A stretch of DNA of 64,000 nucleotides, from NCBI GenBank assembly GCA_016710285.1, contig JADJXR010000001.1, forward strand, positions 3,908,501 through 3,972,500. The letters run 5' to 3'. Shown here one piece after another: positions 54,716 through 64,000 of this stretch. A model generated the notes under the pieces. The model made no database searches, had not been told where the DNA came from, and worked only from the letters and a program-made list of their open reading frames with translations. Source of the DNA: Chlorobiota bacterium (GTDB lineage: Bacteria > Bacteroidota > Ignavibacteria > OLB7). A program made the translations under genes and the position numbers. Numbering within the stretch: position 1 is the stretch's first letter; the number at the start of each line of letters is the position of its first letter.

Positions 54716-57097
54716 TTAGGATTTTTCTGTTGAAAGGAAATAGGTGCGCATCGCCCCCTTCCCTTTCACCTCCATCATCCCGCGTTCCAGCAAGGTCATT
54801 GAGGAAGCAACGACTCCCCCGCGCCGAAGCTCTTCCGCAAATTCCTCACTCACGTGAATCTTCCCCGCCTCCCCGTGGCTCTCCATCCGGCTCGCGGTGT
54901 TTACTGTGTCGCCGTAGATGTCGTACGCCAACTTCCCCGTGCCGATTACTCCGCCGGTGATGCTCCCTGTGTGCAGGCCGATCCTGATTTCAAACTCTGT
55001 GTTTGGTGGCAGATGCTCGGTGATGCTTTCCGGCAGTGCCACATCTTCCAGCATCTCTATCGCCATTCTGGCAATTCGCTCTGCGTGGTCCGCGCACTCA
55101 ATCGGCGCGCCGCACGCCGCCATGTAGCCATCGCCAATCGTTTTGATTCGCTCGCAACCGTGCTTCGCAGCAATGGCATCGAAGTGCGCGAAGACGAAGT
55201 TCATGAACTCCAAGACTGCACTTGCTGGCATCCGAGCAGTCATTGGAGTGAAGCCGACGACATCGGCGAAGAGGATGCTGGCGGAGTCGAAGCGGTCGGC
55301 GATTTGGCGTTCGCCGGAGATCATCCGATCAGCGATGCTTGGCGGGAGTGTTTTGTGGAGAAGCTCCTCGGTGGCTTTGGCGCGAGCACGCTCGGCGGCA
55401 GTGCGTTTCTCCATCTCCGCAATCTGCCGTTGTTGCTCTACTTGGATGGCTTTCTTCTTCGCTTCTTCACTGTGGACTTCCTCTTTCACCTCGTGGAATT
55501 TTTTGAAGTGGGTGAGTGCTTCCTCGAAACGGTCTTCTTGCTCGTAGAGTTCGGCTAAGGATTGTTGGCATTTATACAGATTCTGCTTGATTCCAAGCTC
55601 TTCGTTGAGGGCGATTGCCTGCTGCAGAAGTTCTTCGGCCTTGGTAGGGTTGTACTCGGCGAAGTCTTTTTGGGAGTAGAGCGAGCCGATGCTTCCAGTG
55701 ACAATAGCAGTACCGGAACGCTCACCAAGCTCTTCCTGCAAGGTAAGCGCACGGCTGAGACACTCCAACGCTTTCGGGTACTCCGAGAGATGCACGTACA
55801 CACTCCCGATGTTGTTGGTGACACGGGCAACACCGGAACGATCCCCAAGCTCTTCATGCAGGGCAAGCGCACGGGTGTAATACTCCAACGCTTTCGAGTA
55901 CTCCGAGAGGGACTCGTACACATTCCCGATGTTCCCGGTGACAGTGGCCACACCGGAACGTTCCCCAAGCTCTTCATGCAAGGCAAGCGCACGGCTGTCA
56001 TACTCCAACGCCTTTGGGTATTCCGAAAGGTTCGCGTACACACTCCCGATGTTGCTGGTAATACGGGCAACACCGGAACGATCGCCAAGCTCTTCATGCA
56101 AGGCAAGCGCACGGCTGTCATACTCCAAGGCCTTTGGGTACTCCGAAAGGTTCGCATACACACTCCCGATGTTGCTGGTGACACGGGCAACACCGGAACG
56201 ATCCCCAAGCTCTTCGTGTACGGCCAGAGCATGGCTGTAATACTCTAACGCTTTTGCGTACTCCGAAAGGCTCAAGTACACATTCCCGATGTTCCCGGTG
56301 ACAGTGGCAACACCGGAACGATCGCCAAGCTCTTCATGCAGGGAAAGAACACGAACGAAATGCTCCAACGCTTTCGAGTACTCCGAAAGGTTCGCGTACA
56401 CAGCCCCGATGTTCACGCTGGCACGGGCAATACCAGAGCGTTCACCAAGCTCTTCATGCAAGACGAGCGCACGGCTGTAATACTCCAACGCTTTTGAGTA
56501 CTCCGAAAGGTTCCGGCACACATCCCCGATGTTCCCAGCGACACGGGCAACATCGGAACGCTCGCCAAGCTCTTCATGCAGGGAAAGCGCATGGCTGTAA
56601 TACTCCAACGCTTTTGGGTACTCCGAAAGGTTCTGGTACACAAGTCCGATGTTCCCAGTAACACGGGCAACACCGGAACGCTCACCAAGCTCTTCATGCA
56701 GGGAAAGCGCATGGCTGTAATACTCCAACGCCTTCAGGTTCTGCGAGAGTACGAGGTACACATTCCCGATGTTGTTGGTGGCAGCGGCAACACCGGAACG
56801 ATCCCCAAGCTCTTCATACAGCTTCAGCGATTCCTCCAGCAATGGCAATGCCGTGGGGTAATCACCCTTTCGATAATGAGCGACCCCTTGCAGTCGCAAC
56901 GCATCTGCCTTGGCAGCCCCATCACCCACTTGCTTGGCTGCTGCCTCGGCTTCCTGGGCAGCGGCAAGGCTCTCGGCATATTGGCTTTGCTGCGCTAATT
57001 CTTTGGCAAGTTGGTTCAGCGCATTGGCACGCTCGGCGGGTGTGGTTGCTGCGGTCACGGCGGCGCGCAAGTCGGTAAGGGTTGTCTCTGGATTCAT
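54716..57097 (-). CDS. TPR-repeat class III adenylate cyclase 1
   Basis: This soluble protein of 793 residues has an N-terminal head, about ten 40-residue TPR units (around 110-470) of the type ALEYYSRALALHEELGDRSG, a coiled-coil linker (KKKAIQVEQQRQIAEMEKRT), and a class III cyclase domain from about 595. The cyclase carries SILFADVVGFT (first metal Asp), IKTIGDGYMA (second Asp and the adenine-specifying Lys), YDIYGDTVNTASRMES (adenine-side Asp, then Asn and Arg of the transition state). A Lys-Asp pair of this kind predicts ATP as substrate, producing cAMP. The start at 57097 overlaps the end of the upstream paralog in ATGA; the frame to 57223 is not used. No membrane helix is seen. Confidence 0.85.
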   Translation of the reverse strand: MNPETTLTDLRAAVTAATTPAERANALNQLAKELAQQSQYAESLAAAQEAEAAAKQVGDGAAKADALRLQGVAHYRKGDYPTALPLLEESLKLYEELGDRSGVAAATNNIGNVYLVLSQNLKALEYYSHALSLHEELGERSGVARVTGNIGLVYQNLSEYPKALEYYSHALSLHEELGERSDVARVAGNIGDVCRNLSEYSKALEYYSRALVLHEELGERSGIARASVNIGAVYANLSEYSKALEHFVRVLSLHEELGDRSGVATVTGNIGNVYLSLSEYAKALEYYSHALAVHEELGDRSGVARVTSNIGSVYANLSEYPKALEYDSRALALHEELGDRSGVARITSNIGSVYANLSEYPKALEYDSRALALHEELGERSGVATVTGNIGNVYESLSEYSKALEYYTRALALHEELGDRSGVARVTNNIGSVYVHLSEYPKALECLSRALTLQEELGERSGTAIVTGSIGSLYSQKDFAEYNPTKAEELLQQAIALNEELGIKQNLYKCQQSLAELYEQEDRFEEALTHFKKFHEVKEEVHSEEAKKKAIQVEQQRQIAEMEKRTAAERARAKATEELLHKTLPPSIADRMISGERQIADRFDSASILFADVVGFTPMTARMPASAVLEFMNFVFAHFDAIAAKHGCERIKTIGDGYMAACGAPIECADHAERIARMAIEMLEDVALPESITEHLPPNTEFEIRIGLHTGSITGGVIGTGKLAYDIYGDTVNTASRMESHGEAGKIHVSEEFAEELRRGGVVASSMTLLERGMMEVKGKGAMRTYFLSTEKS

Positions 57098-59453
57098 GGA
57101 ATTACTTGATTGAGAAAATAGGTCCGAAGGGTTCCTTTCCCTTTGATGTTCAGCTCGCCACGTTCTTCTAATGTGATGGGGAGTTCGCCCCGCGCCGCCG
57201 AAGCTCTTCCGCAAACTCCTCACTCACGTGAATCTTTCCCGCCTCCCCGTGGCTTTCCATTCGGCTGGCGGTGTTTACTGCGTCGCCCCACAGGTCGTAT
57301 GCGAACTTCTTCTTTCCGATGATTCCTGCCACCACCTCCCCGCTGTGCAAGCCGATCCGTACTTGCAGCCGAACTCCATCGCCAAGTCCGCTGAAGCCTG
57401 CTACAACCTCCACCAACTCCATTGCCATTCGCGCCGCTGATTCTGCGTGATCCTCACGGCTTTCTGGCAAGCCCGCCACCGCCATATACGCATCGCCAAT
57501 CGTCTTGATCTTCTCCAACCCATACTTCTCCGCCAACTCGTCGAACTGGCTGAACAACAGATCCAACCCCGTCACCAACTCCTGTGGCGTGATCCGTTGC
57601 GAGAGCACCGTGAAGCCAACAATATCCGCAAACAGCACCGTCACCGACTCGAACGATTCGGCGATATGTTCCTCGCCCCGAACAACACGTTGGGCGATGG
57701 TTGGAGGGAGAATGTTGTGAAGAACCCGCTTGGTGGCTTCGGCATCGGCGCGTTCAGCAGCGGTACGTTTCTCCATCTCCGCAATCTGCCGTTGCTGCTC
57801 TACTTGGATTGCCTTCTTCTTCGCTTCCTCACTCTGGACTTCCTGGTAGAGTTCTTGGAATTTCTTGAAGTGGGTGACGGCTTCTTCGAAGCGGCCTTCT
57901 TGCTCGTAGAGTTCGGATAAGGATTTGTGGGCATCATAGCCTTTTGTTCCTAGCTCCTCGCCCAGGGCAATTGCTTGGCAGAGGAGTTCTTCGGCTTTAG
58001 CAGGGTTGTACTCGGTGAATGCTTGTTGGGAATAGAGCGAGCCAAGATTTCCAATGATCCCAGCAGCACTCAAACGATCGCCAATTTCTTCCTGCAAGGC
58101 AAGCGCACGGGTGTAATGCTCCAGGGCTTTCGGATACTCCAAAAGTTTCCGGTGCACGTTCCCAAGACCGCTGATGGCACTGGCAACGCCGGAGCGGATG
58201 CCAAGCTCTTCATGCAAGGCAATCGCACGGGCGTAATGCTCCAACGCCTTTGGGTAATCCAACAGGGAGAGATACAAGCTCCCAATGTTCCCGGTGATGT
58301 TAGCAACACCGGCACGATTCCCAATTTCTTCATGCAAGGCAAGCGCGCGGATGGAATACTCCAACGCCTTTGGGTAGTCCAACAGGGAGTAGTACACAAG
58401 CCCAATGTTTCCGGTGGCATTAGCAATGCCAACACAGTTCCCCAGCTCTTCATGCAAGGCAAGCCCATGGCTGTAATACTCCAACGCTTTCGGGTAGTCG
58501 GAGATGGAAGCATAAACATTCCCGATGTTGACGGTGATGTTGGCAATTTCCAAACGCTCGCCAATCGCTTCAAGCAAGGCAAGCGCACGGGTGTAATACT
58601 CTAGGGCCTTCGGGTATTCCGAGAGGTTTCGGTACACGGTTCCGATGCTTCCTGTTGCGCGTGCAACACCGGCACGGTCATCAATCTCTTCATGCACAGC
58701 AAGGCCACGGTGGTAATACTCCAACGCTTTCGGGTACTCCGCTGTGCGCAGGCACACATTTCCGATGTTTCCGATAACACCAGCCACACCAGCACGATAT
58801 CCAATCTCTTCATACATAGCAAGTGCGCGGTGGTAATACTCCAACGCCTTCGGGTATTCCGAAAGATCAGAGTAAGCATTCCCGATGTTCCGGGTGGCAA
58901 TTGCTGCATTGAAACGGTCGCCAAGTTCTTCATGCAAGGCAAGCCCACGGCGGTAATACTCCAACGCCTTCGGGTATTTCGAAAGGTCCATATAGACATT
59001 CCCAATGTTGACGGTGACGCTGGCAATGCCTGATTGCTCGCCAAGTTCTTCGTACAAAGCAATCGCACGGTGGTAATACTCCAATGCCTTCGGGTACTCC
59101 GAAAGCCGCAAGTGCGTATTCCCGATGCTTGTGGTAGCAGCGGCAACGCCGGAATGCTGGCCAAGCTCTTCATACAGCTTCAGCGATTCCTCCAGCAATG
59201 GCAACGCCGTGCGGTACTCACCCCTCCGCCAATGCACCACCCCTTGCTGGCGTAGTGCTGCGGCCTCGGCGGCCAATTCCCCCGCTTGTTTGGCTGCTGC
59301 CTGAGCTTCCTCGGCAACAGCAAGGCTCTCGGCGTAATGGCTTTGCTGCGCTAACTCCTGCGCAAGCTGGTTCAACGCACCGGCGCGCTCGGCGGGTGTG
59401 GCGGCTGCGGCTACGGCAGCACGGAGGTCTGTCAGGGTTGTCTCTGGATTCAT
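57094..59453 (-). CDS. TPR-repeat class III adenylate cyclase 2, one C missing near the end
   Basis: The gene starts MNPETTLTDLRAAVAAAATP at 59453 and has about ten TPR units and the same cyclase domain as its neighbours (VTVLFADIVGFTVLSQ, IKTIGDAYMAVAG, YDLWGDAVNTASRMES). The uncorrected frame ends at 57168 with RRGANSPSH. The paralog at 59450 has five C where this one has four (57188-57191); adding one C restores the usual end GELTIKGKGTLRTYFLNQVIP (given in parts here) and a stop at 57094 that overlaps the next start. Length would be about 786 residues. The single C loss in a homopolymer could be error or phase variation. Confidence 0.85.
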
Positions 59454-61576
59454 GGAATTACTTGATTGAGAAAATAGGTCCGAAGCGTTCCCTTCCCTTT
59501 GATGGTTAGTTCGCCACGTTCTTCCAAGGTGATGGGGAGTTCGCCCCCGCGCCGCCGAAGCTCCTCGGCAAATTCCTCACTCACGTGAATCTTCCCTGCC
59601 TCCCCGTGGCTTTCCATTCGGCTCGCGGTGTTTACTGCGTCGCCCCACAGGTCGTATGCGAATTTCTTCTTTCCGATGATCCCTGCCACCACCTCCCCGC
59701 TGTGCAAGCCGATCCGTACTTGCAGCCGAACTCCATCGCCAAGTCCGCTGAAGCCTGCTACAACCTCCACCAACTCCATTGCCATTCGCGCCGCTGATTC
59801 TGCGTGGTCCTCGCGGCTCTCTGGCAATCCTGACACCGCCATGTACGCATCCCCAATCGTCTTGATCTTCTCCAACCCATACTTCTCCGCCAACTCGTCG
59901 AACTGGCTGAACAGCACGTCCAACCCCGTCACCAACTCCCGTGGCGTGACCCCTTGCGAGAGCACCGTAAATCCAACGATGTCGGCAAACAACACCGTCA
60001 CCGACTCGAACGATTCGGCGATATGTTCCTCGCCCCGAACAACACGTTCGGCGATGGTTGGTGGAAGGATGTTGTGGAGGACTCGCTTGGTGGCCTCGGC
60101 ATCGGCACGCTCGGCAGCCGTGCGTTTTTCCATCTCCGCAATCTGCCGTTGTTGCTCTACCTGGATTGCCTTCTTCTTGGCTTCCTCACTCTGGACTTCC
60201 TGGTAGAGTTCGTGGAATTTTTTGAAGTGGGTGAGGGCTTCCTCGAAACGGCCTTCTTGTTCGTAGAGGGTGGCTAAATCTTTGTGGGCTTCATAAAGCT
60301 GCTCTCTTGTTCCCAGCTCTTCGCCAAGGGTGATTGCTTGCTGGAGTAATTCCTCAGCTTTGGCGGGGTTGTAGCCAGCGAATGTTGTTTGGGAGTACAG
60401 TGAGCCAAGATTTCCGGTGATGCCAGCAACACCAAAGCGTTCGCCAAGCTCTTCGTACATGGAAAGCGCACGGGTGAAACACTCCAATGCCTTCGGGTAC
60501 TCCGAAAGGTTCTGGTACGCATTGCCAATGTTCCCGGCAGCATTAGCAATGCCGACGCGATTCCCAACCTCTTCATGCAAGGCAAGCCCATCGAAGTAGT
60601 ACTCCAATGCCTTCGCATAGTCCAAGAGGGAGGAATACACGTTCCCAATGTTCACGGTGACACTGGCAACACCGGAACGCTGACCAAGTTCTTCACGCAA
60701 GGCAAGCGCACGGCGGTAATACTCCAATGCTTTCGCGTAATCCGAGAGGGAGGAATACACGTTCCCAATGTTCACGGTGGCACTAGCAACACCGGAACGA
60801 TCACCAAGCTCTTCATGCAAGGCAAGTGCTCGGCTGAAATACTCCAAGGCCTTCGGGTACTCCGAAAGGGAGTTGTACAGAAGTCCGATGTTGTTAGCAG
60901 CGCGAGCCGTACCCGGGTGATCGCCAAGCTCTTCAAACAGAGCAAGCGCACGACTGTGGTGCTCCAATGCTTCGGGATACTCCGCGAGCCTTGAGTACAC
61001 ACTTCCGATGTTCCCAGTGGCAAAGGCAATACCGGCACGATTGCCAAGTTCTTCATGCAGAACAAGTGCGCGGCTGTAATACTCCAACGCCTTCGGGTAC
61101 TCCGAAAGATTCCAGTGTACACTCCCGATGCTGTTGGTGACACTGGCAACACCAGCACGATCGCCAAGTTCTTCAAACGCAGCACAAGCACGAGTGAAAT
61201 ACTCCAACGCTCTCGGATAATCCGAGAGGTTCCAGCACACACTCCCGATGTTGCTGGTGGCACGGGCAATGTCGGCACGATTACCAAGCCCTTCATACAG
61301 TTCCAGCGATTGTTCCAACACCAACAACGCCGTGCGGTAATCACCCTTGCGATAATGAACGCCCCCTTGCAGCCGCAATGCCTCCGCCTCGGCAGCTCCA
61401 TCCCCTGATTCTTTGGCAAGGCTTTGAGCTTCCTTGGCAGCGGCAAGGCTTTCGGCATATTCTCCATGCCGATCTAATGCTTCGGCAAGTTGGTTCAACG
61501 CACCGGCGCGCTCGGTTTCGGTGGCCGCTGCGGCAACGGTGGCGCGGAGGGTTGTGAGGGTTGTTTCTTCGTTCAT
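59450..61576 (-). CDS. TPR-repeat class III adenylate cyclase 3, first of the operon
   Basis: The 708-residue protein begins MNEETTLTTLRATVAAAATE. About eight TPR units (LHEELGNRAGIAFATGNIGS type) occupy residues 90-385, then a coiled coil and LPPTIAERVVRGEEHIAES lead into the cyclase (VTVLFADIVGFTVLSQ). Key residues are as in the others, with Lys and Asp for adenine. Its last residues give LNQVIP and a stop that overlaps the next ATG by four bases. Paralogs 2 and 3 share an almost identical cyclase domain, even at DNA level, so they are recent duplicates or share gene conversion. Confidence 0.87.
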   Translation of the reverse strand: MNEETTLTTLRATVAAAATETERAGALNQLAEALDRHGEYAESLAAAKEAQSLAKESGDGAAEAEALRLQGGVHYRKGDYRTALLVLEQSLELYEGLGNRADIARATSNIGSVCWNLSDYPRALEYFTRACAAFEELGDRAGVASVTNSIGSVHWNLSEYPKALEYYSRALVLHEELGNRAGIAFATGNIGSVYSRLAEYPEALEHHSRALALFEELGDHPGTARAANNIGLLYNSLSEYPKALEYFSRALALHEELGDRSGVASATVNIGNVYSSLSDYAKALEYYRRALALREELGQRSGVASVTVNIGNVYSSLLDYAKALEYYFDGLALHEEVGNRVGIANAAGNIGNAYQNLSEYPKALECFTRALSMYEELGERFGVAGITGNLGSLYSQTTFAGYNPAKAEELLQQAITLGEELGTREQLYEAHKDLATLYEQEGRFEEALTHFKKFHELYQEVQSEEAKKKAIQVEQQRQIAEMEKRTAAERADAEATKRVLHNILPPTIAERVVRGEEHIAESFESVTVLFADIVGFTVLSQGVTPRELVTGLDVLFSQFDELAEKYGLEKIKTIGDAYMAVSGLPESREDHAESAARMAMELVEVVAGFSGLGDGVRLQVRIGLHSGEVVAGIIGKKKFAYDLWGDAVNTASRMESHGEAGKIHVSEEFAEELRRRGGELPITLEERGELTIKGKGTLRTYFLNQVIP

Positions 61577-61701
61577 TTCGTTGAGTTGGAGAGAGTATGC
61601 AGGAAGCGCACGTTCGGCACCTGCAAGTTCGCAAATGGCGGCGAGGTGGGGAACGGATGCCGGCCACCGTTTTGCACTTTCGTGATGTTTCCCGCTGATG
61701 C

Positions 61702-61732
61702 TTGAGCTTGGCGCGGTTCTGCGTTATCTTGC
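61702..61732 (+). promoter_or_regulatory. Possible promoter of the TonB receptor gene
   Basis: TTG at 61702-61704 and TATCTTGC at 61725-61732 are 20 bases apart. The receptor starts at 61772. The pattern is like the other Bacteroidota-type sites in the window. Confidence 0.4.
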
Positions 61733-61771
61733 TGGGGAACGTCGGCACGATTCTTCCTTTTCCAACCATCT

Positions 61772-64000
61772 ATGCTCCCTTCTCGCCTTCTTCTCGTTCT
61801 GCTTGGAACCCTTCTCCCAACGGCTCTCTGGTCCCAAACCGGATCCATTGCCGGGCGGATTACCGACGCGGCCAACGGGCGCCCGCTTGGCTCGGTGACG
61901 GTGCGCGTGGTGGGGACCTACTACGGCGCAATCGCAAAGCGGGACGGAAACTACCAGATCAAGAACGTTGCCCCGGGAACGTACACCCTTGAGGTGTCGC
62001 TGATTGGATATGTGAAAATCCAACGGAATGGAGTTCGGGTGGACCCCAACCAGGAACTCACCCTTGATTTCAAACTCACCGAAACCTCACTCACCCTGGG
62101 CAAAGAGATCACCGTGATTGGGGAACGCCCGCTGATTGATGTTGAGCAAACACAAAGCGTCCGAAGGATTGGGCGGGAGCAGGTGGAGGCTTCGGTGGTG
62201 AAGGATATCACCGATGTGGTGACGCAGCAGCCCGGCGTGGTGGTGGCCAACGACGAAATCCATATCCGGGGCGGGCGAAGCTACGAGGCCGGATACCTGA
62301 TTGACGGCGTTACGGCCCAGGACCCCCTTGCCGGAACAGGCTTCGGGTTGCAGCTTTCGGCGGCGGCGATTGAGGAGGTGGAGATCATCACCGGAGGGTT
62401 CAATGCCGAGTATGGCCAGGCAACCAGCGGAATCGTGAAGGTGCGGACAAAAGAAGGGGGAAGAACCTACAGCGGAAGCGGGAGCTTCCGGCGCGGCTAC
62501 CTGCTGCACACGCGCAGCCCCCAAAACGGCGATGTTGGCCAAACCTTCGCCACCGATGTTGCCGAGTTTTCGCTGGGGGGCCCAATCCCGGGAACCGCCG
62601 CGCTGACCCAGAACGCTTCCCCCATCACCTTTTTCCTGAATGCCTACGGCGCGTGGACCGATGGCATCGCCCCGGAAGCGGCGCGCCCAACGGATCTGCG
62701 TTCATCGCTTTTCCCTTCCCCCCTGTTCACGCTGCGGCCCAACAACACCCTGAACGGCTTGGCGAAATTTGCTTGGAATGCCTCGCCAGAAATCAAGCTG
62801 ACCTACTCCTTCAACGGCTCGGGAAGCGTCAGCCAAAACAGCCGGACGTTGCAGACCAATTTGGAGTATGTGGACCCCGAGCCAGGCTACCAATACCGAT
62901 TCCAGAACAACCCGAACGGGGCAATCAGCTACAACAACCTTAACCTGATCCACACGTTTGGATTCCAGCACACGGTTTCGGCATCAACGCTCTACGAAGT
63001 GACGCTTAGCCGCTACTTTGCGCGGCTGCTGGCCGACGGAAACGGGCTGGATTACCCCGATTACACCGAGCCGCAGGACATCCCCGGCGTGCCGGCGGAA
63101 TACTACGAAACCGGCGACACCAACCGGCTGGGCATGATCCCCGGCGATGGATTTTACGACACCGGCAACGGCGAAATCTGGCACGACCATTTCATTGACG
63201 ATTGGGGAATCAAGGCGGAGCTGACGCACGTGCCAAGCGAGACGAACACCCTGAAGGCCGGGGCGGAACTTCACCTTCAGGAGATGCAGCTTGCCGACAT
63301 CTACAAACCGTGGCTTGGTCCGTTGGGGCTGAACAACGACATCTACCACGTGAACCCGGCGGTGGGGGCGATGTACGTGCAAGATGCCGTGCAGTTCAAG
63401 GGGCTGGTGTTGAACGTTGGCCTGCGGTACGATTTCTGGTTCCCGGGCGCGCTTGCCGACGACGCAATCGAACAACAACTCCTGCCAACCATCACCAGCC
63501 AAACCGCCGCCGATTATCTGGACCACACGGTTGGGTTGTTTGGCCGCCGGATGAAAAGCCGAATCTCGCCACGGCTTGGGGTTTCCCACCCAATCACCAA
63601 CGCCCAGATGCTTTTTTTCAGCTACGGCCATTTCACCAAGTGGCCGCCCGCAGTTGGTGTATGCCAAGCTGGACCCGCAGCAGGCCAGCAGCAGCTACCA
63701 AACCTACGGCAACCCAGACCTTGAGCCGGAGACCACCATCAGCTACGAGCTTGGGATCAAGAACCAGCTGACGGAGGACGACGCGCTGACGGTGAAGGTG
63801 TTCTACAACGACAAGTTCGACTACATCCAGCGGCGCAGCGTCGCCTACAGCGATCCCCGCTACGCCGGGCGTTCCTTCACCACCTACGCCAACGGCGACT
63901 ACGCGCGGAATCGGGGGCTGGAGTTGGAGTATGAGAAACGGATTGGAAGATGGTTCACCGGGGGGGCGAACCTTACCTACTCGCTCACCACCGGAAAAAG
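61772..64000 (+). CDS. TonB-dependent receptor with carboxypeptidase-regulatory-like domain, 3' end missing
   Basis: This outer-membrane receptor takes up large or scarce nutrients with energy from TonB. The start MLPSRLLLVLLGTLLPTALW is a signal peptide. GSIAGRITDAANGRPLGSVT opens a CarboxypepD_reg-like domain. The plug follows with VTQQPGVVVANDEIHIRGGR, LIDGVTAQDPLAGTG and GGFNAEYGQATSGIV, then barrel strands. Near 63650 the first frame ends up in a false tail with a stop at 63724; the other frame goes on with QLVYAKLDPQQASSSYQTYG and LEPETTISYELGIKNQLTED through to the window end. So there is one frameshift. The substrate is unknown. Confidence 0.88.

Noticed and set aside
55580..61320. 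CRISPR-like or satellite array
   Set aside because: The 120-base period is coding: each unit is one 40-residue TPR in frame.

Overview
The window looks like chromosomal DNA of a fairly GC-rich member of the Bacteroidota/Chlorobiota (FCB) assemblage, perhaps a Kapaibacteria- or Ignavibacteria-like lineage. That placement is inference. It rests on type IX secretion C-terminal sorting domains on two secreted proteins, on promoter-like sites resembling the Bacteroidota -33 TTG / -7 TAnnTTTG pattern, on a MqnA/MqnD-family protein, and on a TonB-dependent receptor with a carboxypeptidase-regulatory-like plug domain. No rRNA or tRNA gene was recognised.

Layout. 0-8.7 kb: end of a peptide ABC transporter, two T9SS-type secreted proteins, a PD40 lipoprotein, purB, an Lrp regulator next to glnA, and a Crp/Fnr regulator. 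8.7-20.8 kb: an M15-like peptidase, a fic remnant, a CDF metal exporter, the methyl-cycle pair ahcY and metK with a sugar nucleotidyltransferase, nadE, a DinB-family protein and a membrane pyrophosphatase. 20.9-23.3 kb: a lower-GC stretch with a SnoaL-like protein and an orphan lipoprotein. 23.3-39.7 kb: a membrane-fused GH2-like protein that seems to lack both catalytic glutamates, an NDH-2, a small AT-rich insert between 125-bp direct repeats, a tetR-tolC-MFP-RND efflux operon with a 26-bp palindromic operator, an MFS carrier and two outer-membrane proteins. 40-46.4 kb: nuoG, nuoH and nuoI without the rest of complex I, ackA, a MqnA/D-like gene and a broken gpmA. 46.4-54.7 kb: an orphan hsdS between two near-identical repeats, secreted or barrel proteins, a vWA protein and a PQQ-propeller/ankyrin fusion. 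54.7-61.6 kb: three tandem TPR-array class III adenylate cyclases joined by 4-bp ATGA overlaps. 61.8 kb to the end: the TonB-dependent receptor.

Two interspersed repeat families run through the window. One is a REP/BIME-like element built of two short hairpins, always found in gene 3' regions. The other is an element of about 185-200 bp with palindromic ends, and two of its copies bracket hsdS. Single-base frameshifts are absent before about 40.4 kb but hit eleven genes after it. Many lie in short homopolymers, so sequence error must be excluded before any gene there is called dead.

Most interesting for follow-up: the gene inserted between duplicated ends of the efflux gene, the repeat-bracketed hsdS cassette, the tandem TPR-cyclase operon, and the GH2-like membrane pseudoenzyme.
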